From Deltaproteobacteria bacterium (GTDB lineage Bacteria; Desulfobacterota; Deferrimicrobia; Deferrimicrobiales; Deferrimicrobiaceae): a stretch of DNA of 10,238 bases. Position 1 is the first letter of the stretch. Each line of letters begins with the position of its first letter. Location of the stretch: positions 1 through 10,238 of the forward strand of contig JANXPS010000276.1 of the NCBI GenBank assembly GCA_025357175.1, in the 5' to 3' direction. A program made the translations under genes and the position numbers. Below, in pieces: positions 6,531-10,238 of the stretch. The notes beneath the pieces are model-generated. The model did not search any database, was not told the origin of the DNA, and saw nothing but the letters and a program-made list of their open reading frames with translations.

Positions 6531-7397
6531 ATGTCCGCACAGATCATCGACGGAAAGGCCATCGCGGCGTCTGTTCGCGCGCAGGTGGCAGTCAAGACGC
6601 ACGAATTCGTCGCCCGCACCGGCGTTACGCCCTGCCTTACCGTCATACTCGTCGGAGAAGATCCCGCGTCCCAGGTCTACGTCCGCAACAAGGGCAAGGC
6701 ATGCTCCGATGCGGGCATTCTTTCCCGGCAGATCGACCTTCCGGCGACGACCTCCGAGACGCAGCTTCTGTCGCTGATCGCCGAACTCAACGCCGACCGC
6801 TCGGTGCACGGAATCCTGGTCCAGCTGCCGGTGCCCGGCCACATCGACGAGGCGCGGGTGATCGAGGCGATCTCGCCCGAGAAGGATGTCGACGGCTTCC
6901 ATCCGATGAACGCCGGGCGGCTGTTCACCGGAGGCGTGTCGTGCCTGCCGTGCACGCCTTACGGGATCATGAAGATGTTCGAGAACGAGGGGGTCGCCAT
7001 AAAGGGGAAAAACGCGGTCGTCGTCGGCCGCAGCAACATCGTCGGGAAGCCGATGGCCATGCTGCTGCTCGCGCAGCACGCGACCGTCACGATCTGCCAC
7101 TCCCGCACCACCGACCTCGAGGGGGTATGCCGGAACGCGGACATCCTGGTGGCCGCGGTCGGCCGGGCCGAGATGATCCGCGGATCCTGGATCAAGCCGG
7201 GCGCCGTGGTCATCGACGTGGGGATGAACCGGAACGCCGAAGGGAAGCTTTGCGGGGATGTCGCCTTCGACGAGGCTCGGGAAGTCGCGGGGAAGATCAC
7301 GCCCGTACCGGGCGGTGTCGGGCCGATGACCATCGCGATGCTGATCCAGAACACGCTCGAGGCGGCGGAGCGGCAGGTCGCCGCCGCGCGCGGCTGA
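6531..7397 (+). CDS. folD: Bifunctional methylenetetrahydrofolate dehydrogenase / methenyltetrahydrofolate cyclohydrolase
   Basis: A 288-residue cytoplasmic enzyme that interconverts 5,10-methylene-THF, methenyl-THF and 10-formyl-THF, normally with NADP. All active-site positions are present in standard numbering: Y50 and K54 in YVRNKGKA, Q98 in ILVQLPVP and D121 in KDVDGFHPMNAG. The PCTPYGIM loop, the Rossmann segment VVVGRSNIVGKPMAMLLL with CHSRT, and the C-terminal PVPGGVGPMTIAML are intact. The start at 6531 is supported by a GGAGG 7 bases upstream and by the usual N-terminal IIDGKAIA; an in-frame upstream ATG at 6477 would add 18 unconserved residues. The GcvH-like gene follows after 19 bases, and both supply or use one-carbon units if that product still has an H-protein-like role. 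Length and motifs are typical of the family. Confidence 0.98.
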   Translation: MSAQIIDGKAIAASVRAQVAVKTHEFVARTGVTPCLTVILVGEDPASQVYVRNKGKACSDAGILSRQIDLPATTSETQLLSLIAELNADRSVHGILVQLPVPGHIDEARVIEAISPEKDVDGFHPMNAGRLFTGGVSCLPCTPYGIMKMFENEGVAIKGKNAVVVGRSNIVGKPMAMLLLAQHATVTICHSRTTDLEGVCRNADILVAAVGRAEMIRGSWIKPGAVVIDVGMNRNAEGKLCGDVAFDEAREVAGKITPVPGGVGPMTIAMLIQNTLEAAERQVAAARG

Positions 7398-7416
7398 CCG
7401 GGACGTACGGGGGGCC

Positions 7417-7821
7417 ATGATGGCAGACTCCGCCGTTCCCGCGGACCGGAAATGTTCGGCGTGTCACAGCTGGGCCCGTCCCGAAGAAGACGGATCCGTG
7501 CGCATCGGGATCACCCACGTCGCGGCCGCCATTCTCGGCGACGCGGTTTATCTCGAGATGCCGGCGGAAGGGATCGAACTGCGCGCCGGTGAACCGGTCG
7601 GGCTCATCGAATCGTCCTACGTCGTATTCGAGGTCGTCTCGCCCGTTTCGGGCACCGTGCTCGAGATCAATCCCGCCGTGGCCGATTCCCCCGAACTGGC
7701 GACGTCGGACCCGTACCGGGCCGGCTGGCTGCTGCGGTTGAGGATGGCAGACCCGGCGGAGCTCGACGCGCTCGTTGCGGCAGGCGATTATCCGCCGCGC
7801 CCGGAGGGCGAAGGAGGCTGA
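7417..7821 (+). CDS. GcvH-like protein lacking the lipoyl-lysine, with N-terminal CxxCH
   Basis: A 134-residue protein with the lipoyl-domain fold of glycine cleavage H protein: HSWARPEEDGSVRIGITHVA (H-protein: HEW...GITDYA), LGDAVYLEMP, GEPVGLIES, SPVSGTVLEINPAVADSPEL, DPYRAGWLLRLR, then a DPAELDALVAAGDY tail. The hairpin that carries the lipoylated Lys in GcvH (ESVKAASD) reads ESSYVVFE, so Tyr replaces Lys and no nearby Lys can substitute. It should not act as a classical lipoyl carrier. The N-terminus has CSACH (C13, C16, H17) just before the HSW position; with no signal peptide this is more likely a metal or thiol site than a haem c site. The start at 7417 follows a GGGGG-rich ribosome site, 19 bases after folD, and implies cotranscription. 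The role is unknown: a structural relative, a regulator, or a non-lipoylated adaptor. Confidence 0.87.
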   Translation: MMADSAVPADRKCSACHSWARPEEDGSVRIGITHVAAAILGDAVYLEMPAEGIELRAGEPVGLIESSYVVFEVVSPVSGTVLEINPAVADSPELATSDPYRAGWLLRLRMADPAELDALVAAGDYPPRPEGEGG

Positions 7822-7861
7822 CGGAGCGGACGAAGCGTTGGGGCGGGGATGACGCGGGGGA

Positions 7862-8887
7862 TCAGCGAATTTCCCGGAAGCCGCCCTGGACGTACATGAA
7901 TCGCCCGCGGATCGGCAGGTTGGGAACGTTGTAGCTCTTCGGGATCGGGTTGAAACGGGCCCGTCCCACCACCTGGATCGCCCGGACCGCCTCGTCGTCG
8001 AGCACCTTGAACCCCGAGCCGCGGACGATCCTGACGGACGACACCGACCCGTTCCGCTCGATCACGAAATCGATCGTCACCTCTCCCTGCATGCCGGCCT
8101 GCGCGGCCTCGAGCGGGTAGACCCATACCAGCTCGATCTTCCGGCGAACCGAGTCGTACCATGAGAGATACTGGATCTCGGGCGACGAAAGGGAACTCAG
8201 GTGGACGCCGCCGCCGCTCTCTTCGGCGATCTGCCCCTTGTCCCTCAATGTCCCTTCCGTGCTCACCGCACTGCCGCTGTTCGGCTTGTCGCGCCTGCCG
8301 CCCGGTTCGCCGGGCGGTCGGACGATCGAGCCCAGTTTCGGCATCAGGTCCTTTAGCGCCTTCTGGGCGGCGGGCAGGGAGGACGCCGAGTTTCCGGGCG
8401 CCTGCTTCGTCGGGTCGGGCTGGGGTGCGGCGGGAGAGGGTTTTTCGACCGCGCTTCCGGCCGCCGGCTTTTCCTGGGCCTGGGCCGCCTTCTCCTTGTC
8501 GCCCGCACCGGCGCCCTCTTTTCCCTGCGGTGGCGGTTCCGGCCCCTTTGGCAACGGGTATTCCTTTTGTGGCGGCAGCTCCGGGTTGACCGGGAGGTCG
8601 GGAACCCGGCCCTGCGGCGGGATCGCCTTCGCGGGCGGGGGCGGGATCGTCCTCGCGGGTGGCGGCGGAACGGGAGACGCCTTGGGCTCGGGGGGCGGCG
8701 CACCCTGCACGATTCCAGGGGCGGGTTCGAGGTAGTCGGTCGCACGGGGAAGGTCGGCCAGTTCCACCGGCACGACGTCGGGCGTCGGGCGCTTGCCCGA
8801 CGGCAACAGGATCAGCCCGATCGTCGCCACCAGATGGAGGACGAGCGAGACGACGATGCAGATGGAAAGAAGGCGACTACGGGGCAT
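7862..8887 (-). CDS. TonB-family energy transducer (TonB C-terminal domain protein)
   Basis: A 341-residue protein anchored in the inner membrane and spanning the periplasm. Residues 1-28 are a short basic N-terminus and one membrane helix containing S14-x3-H18, the SxxxH motif that in TonB couples to ExbB/ExbD and the proton gradient. Residues 36-166 are a long Pro/Lys/Ala-rich spacer. Residues 240-333 form the TonB C-terminal domain: YDSVRRKIELVW, GEVTIDFVIERNGSVSSVRI, LDDEAVRAI, RFNPIP. It could drive a TonB-dependent outer-membrane receptor or act like TolA; no receptor or exbBD/tolQR gene lies in this window, so the partner is unknown. The only sensible start is the ATG at 8887. A TATAAT box lies so close to it that the message may have almost no leader. 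It converges on the GcvH-like gene across 40 bases with no clear terminator. Confidence 0.92.
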   Translation of the reverse strand: MPRSRLLSICIVVSLVLHLVATIGLILLPSGKRPTPDVVPVELADLPRATDYLEPAPGIVQGAPPPEPKASPVPPPPARTIPPPPAKAIPPQGRVPDLPVNPELPPQKEYPLPKGPEPPPQGKEGAGAGDKEKAAQAQEKPAAGSAVEKPSPAAPQPDPTKQAPGNSASSLPAAQKALKDLMPKLGSIVRPPGEPGGRRDKPNSGSAVSTEGTLRDKGQIAEESGGGVHLSSLSSPEIQYLSWYDSVRRKIELVWVYPLEAAQAGMQGEVTIDFVIERNGSVSSVRIVRGSGFKVLDDEAVRAIQVVGRARFNPIPKSYNVPNLPIRGRFMYVQGGFREIR

Positions 8888-8940
8888 AACCTCATATTAT
8901 ATTGCATAATCGACGACACTTCTCGCGGAGGCATGCGCCC
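8888..8940. promoter_or_regulatory. Divergent tonB-like/rhomboid promoter region, AT-rich core
   Basis: A compact gap whose AT-rich core (8894-8910) contrasts with the surrounding GC-rich DNA. On the minus strand a perfect TATAAT lies at 8901-8896, only 8 bases before the tonB-like ATG. On the plus strand TATATT (8898-8903) and CATAAT (8905-8910) are possible -10 boxes for the rhomboid gene. None has a good -35 at standard spacing, so which are used is open. The boxes overlap, so the two directions may compete. Confidence 0.5.
8927..8931 (+). promoter_or_regulatory. Shine-Dalgarno deciding an ATT start for the rhomboid gene
   Basis: GGAGG lies 9 bases before the in-frame ATT at 8941. The only ATG nearby (8933) is 1 base from this site and out of frame. 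The in-frame TTG at 8902 lies upstream and has no ribosome site of its own. Confidence 0.55.
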
Positions 8941-9597
8941 ATTATCCCGATTCGCGACACGATACCGGTACGGCGGACGCCCGCGGCCACATGGCTGCTG
9001 ATCGCGGCCAACGCGGTCGCATTCCTCTGGTTCCGGTACACGGTCGTCGACGAACTGGCAATTTATCCGCGTGCCGTCGTTCCCTTCCGTTTCCTCATGC
9101 TCTGGCGGCAGGACATCGGGGAACTGCTGACGCCGTTCAGCGCATTGTTCCTGCACGCCGGCTGGTTCCATCTGCTCGGCAACATGCTCTACCTTTACAT
9201 CTTCGGCGACAACGTCGAGGACGCCCTCGGGCGCGGGCGTTTCCTGCTGTTCTTCCTGTCGGCGGGATTCGCGTCCTTCCTCGTCCAGATCGCCCTGGTT
9301 CCGCAATCCATGGTGCCCAACATCGGCGCCTCCGGCGCGGTCGCGGGCGTGCTGGGCGCTTACGTATGCCTGTACCCGAGGGCCCGGGTGATCGCGGTCA
9401 TTCCGCTGGTTTTCTTCTTCCCGATGATCGAGTTGCCGGCCTGGATTTTTATCGGTTTCTGGTTCCTGCTGCAGTTTCTGAGCGGAGCGGTTTCGCTCGG
9501 AACCGCCTCCGCGTTTTCGGGAGGGACCGCCTGGTGGGCCCATGTGGGTGGTTTCGTCGCGGGCATCCTGCTCCTGCGTGTCTTTAAAAAATCTTGA
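8941..9597 (+). CDS. Rhomboid-family intramembrane serine protease
   Basis: A 218-residue polytopic membrane protein if begun at 8941. It cleaves membrane proteins within or next to the bilayer with a Ser-His dyad. The catalytic Ser is in GASGAVAG (S131) and the catalytic His in AHVGGFVAG (H201). The oxyanion-side HAGWFHLLGNMLYLY motif (H72, H77, N81) and six or so hydrophobic segments are present, so it should be active. The N-terminus (I)IPIRDTIPVRRTP matches the usual MIPLRD..P.RR form, which puts the expected initiator Met exactly at the ATT codon at 8941, with GGAGG 9 bases before it. The alternative start is TTG at 8902, adding 13 residues without homology or a ribosome site. The substrate cannot be predicted. 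Its stop codon overlaps the -35 of the HU promoter. Confidence 0.9.
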   Translation: MIPIRDTIPVRRTPAATWLLIAANAVAFLWFRYTVVDELAIYPRAVVPFRFLMLWRQDIGELLTPFSALFLHAGWFHLLGNMLYLYIFGDNVEDALGRGRFLLFFLSAGFASFLVQIALVPQSMVPNIGASGAVAGVLGAYVCLYPRARVIAVIPLVFFFPMIELPAWIFIGFWFLLQFLSGAVSLGTASAFSGGTAWWAHVGGFVAGILLLRVFKKS

Positions 9598-9622
9598 CAC
9601 CCCGCGTCCATTCGGCTTTATT
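9594..9622 (+). promoter_or_regulatory. Sigma-70-type promoter of the HU gene
   Basis: A perfect TTGACA (9594-9599) is followed by a 17-base spacer and TTTATT (9617-9622, 4 of 6 matches to TATAAT). The start would fall near 9629, giving an untranslated leader of about 80 bases with GC-rich inverted stretches. The -35 overlaps the rhomboid stop codon (TGA at 9595-9597). A strong promoter fits an abundant nucleoid protein. The ribosome site AGGAGG is at 9696-9701. Confidence 0.75.
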
Positions 9623-9708
9623 TAAGGGAATTTGCGGAATAACCGGCCGGCCCGACCCGGACCGGCGATCAAGGTAGAGCAGGCATAAAAACAACAGGAG
9701 GAAGTGCA

Positions 9709-9999
9709 ATGACGAAAACGGATCTGGTCACGTTCATCGCGGAAGAAGCCGGCATCAAGAAGACCGAAGCCGAGAAGGCGCTCGGTGCGGTTCTGCTGGC
9801 GGTCGAGAAGACTCTGAAGAAGGGTGAGAAGCTGGCGTTGACCGGTTTCGGCACCTTCTCCGTGAGCGAACGCAAGGCGCGCACCGGCCGCAATCCGCAG
9901 ACCGGCGCTGCCATCAAGATCGCGGCCGCCAAGCTGCCCAAGTTCACCGCGGGCAAGGGCCTCAAGGAAGCGGTCGGCGGCAAGAAGAAAAAGAAGTAA
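9709..9999 (+). CDS. hup: HU-family histone-like DNA-binding protein
   Basis: A 96-residue dimeric nucleoid protein that bends DNA and binds it without strong sequence preference. The N-terminal helices read MTKTDLVTFIAEEAGIKKTEAEKAL (given here in part by its form: MTK..LV..IAE..G), followed by LTGFGTFSVSERKARTGRNPQTG. That segment holds the HU signature (GFG.F.v..R.aR.GRNP.TG) and the start of the DNA-binding beta arms; K/A-rich sequence and FTAGKGLKEAV complete the fold. It ends in a five-Lys tail (GGKKKKK), slightly longer than the roughly 90 residues of E. coli HU. The AGGAGG ribosome site lies 7 bases upstream. It has its own promoter and a strong terminator, so it is probably monocistronic. 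An IHF subunit is less likely because the arm and tip sequence follow HU. Confidence 0.96.
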   Translation: MTKTDLVTFIAEEAGIKKTEAEKALGAVLLAVEKTLKKGEKLALTGFGTFSVSERKARTGRNPQTGAAIKIAAAKLPKFTAGKGLKEAVGGKKKKK

Positions 10000-10032
10000 C
10001 GGAAGCCTGTTCCGTTCCTTGCGAAAACCCGT

Positions 10033-10066
10033 CCCCGGCCGGCGCACGATACCGGCCGGGGATTTT
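10033..10066 (+). terminator. Intrinsic terminator after the HU gene
   Basis: A perfect 10-base inverted repeat, CCCCGGCCGG (10033-10042) and CCGGCCGGGG (10052-10061), has a 9-base loop and is followed by ATTTTC. An AAAA run upstream (10024-10027) is a weak mirror. It isolates the HU transcript from the enolase gene. Confidence 0.88.
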
Positions 10067-10093
10067 CATTTCAAGCGGAGGTATTTTCCCGAC

Positions 10094-10238
10094 ATGACGA
10101 TGATCATCGATGTTCACGGCCGGCAGGTCCTCGATTCGCGCGGCAACCCCACGGTCGAGGTCGAAGTGCTTCTCGAATCCGGAGCCGAGGGACGCGCGAT
10201 CGTCCCTTCCGGCGCATCCACGGGCACGCGCGAGGCGG
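10094..10238 (+). CDS. eno: Enolase, N-terminal part, 3' truncated by window edge
   Basis: The first 48 residues of phosphopyruvate hydratase, which interconverts 2-phosphoglycerate and phosphoenolpyruvate in glycolysis and gluconeogenesis. The N-terminus IIDVHGRQVLDSRGNPTVEVEV and the mobile catalytic loop SGASTGTREA (usually SGASTGxxEA) are unmistakable. Two in-frame ATGs are available, at 10094 and 10100. The first is preferred because GGAGG at 10077-10081 lies 12 bases from it and 18 from the second. Any promoter must lie in the short interval after the HU terminator or further upstream; I see no consensus boxes in those 27 bases. The remainder of the gene is outside the window. Confidence 0.97.
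   Translation, partial: MTMIIDVHGRQVLDSRGNPTVEVEVLLESGAEGRAIVPSGASTGTREA

Noticed and set aside
5387..6646. A 419-codon minus-strand frame overlapping pilT and the start of folD
   Set aside because: Its translation is the Arg/Pro-rich composition typical of a shifted frame, and it overlaps the intact pilT frame on the same strand.
7453..7467. CxxCH in the GcvH-like protein read as a c-type haem site
   Set aside because: The protein has no signal peptide or membrane segment, so it should not reach the periplasmic haem attachment machinery.
7798..7810. CGCCC-GGA-GGGCG hairpin at the end of the GcvH-like gene as terminator
   Set aside because: It lies within the coding region, the stem is 5 bases and no T run follows.
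8933..9001. ATG at 8933 as the rhomboid start
   Set aside because: It is out of frame with the rhomboid sequence, only 1 base from the GGAGG, and its frame soon ends without homology.

Overview
The window is a stretch of ordinary, high-GC (by eye roughly 60-65%) bacterial chromosome. The gene content fits a Gram-negative delta-proteobacterial / Desulfobacterota-like lineage: a type IV pilus PilT ATPase, a TonB-type protein with an SxxxH transmembrane motif, a TMTC-like membrane protein with TPRs, an FmdB-type zinc ribbon behind groEL, and a DUF4388/PATAN protein. The lineage is inferred from gene types only. I see no mobile element, CRISPR array, tRNA or rRNA.

Layout, left to right. (1) The 3' part of groEL runs in from the left and ends at a strong intrinsic terminator. 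(2) A plus-strand pair follows: an FmdB-family zinc-ribbon protein and a polytopic TMTC-like protein with two C-terminal TPRs. (3) A minus-strand block faces it: a small BCAM0308-like zinc-ribbon protein of unknown function, which has its own TATAAT box, and upstream of it a pilT gene overlapping by 4 bases (ATGA) a 692-residue protein with an MshEN domain, pseudo-receiver-like segments, an HD-like helical region and a DUF4388/PATAN domain. (4) folD is divergent from pilT and is followed 19 bases later by a GcvH-like gene whose product lacks the lipoyl lysine. (5) A convergent tonB-like gene shares a 53-base divergent promoter region with a rhomboid protease gene, whose most plausible start is an ATT codon behind a good Shine-Dalgarno. 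(6) An HU-family gene has a consensus -35 overlapping the rhomboid stop and a perfect-stem terminator after it. (7) The window ends in the 5' part of the enolase gene.

Most genes are housekeeping: GroEL in protein folding, FolD in one-carbon metabolism, HU in nucleoid structure, enolase in glycolysis. The least conventional parts are the pilT-coupled MshEN...PATAN protein, which looks like a candidate nucleotide-responsive regulator of the pilus retraction motor and carries a G9 tract in its reading frame; the lipoyl-less GcvH-like protein with an N-terminal CxxCH; and the apparent ATT start of the rhomboid gene. No intergenic gap exceeds 300 bases. I did not find an obviously new multi-gene defence or mobile system. 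The pilT-coupled protein is the best candidate for something undescribed.
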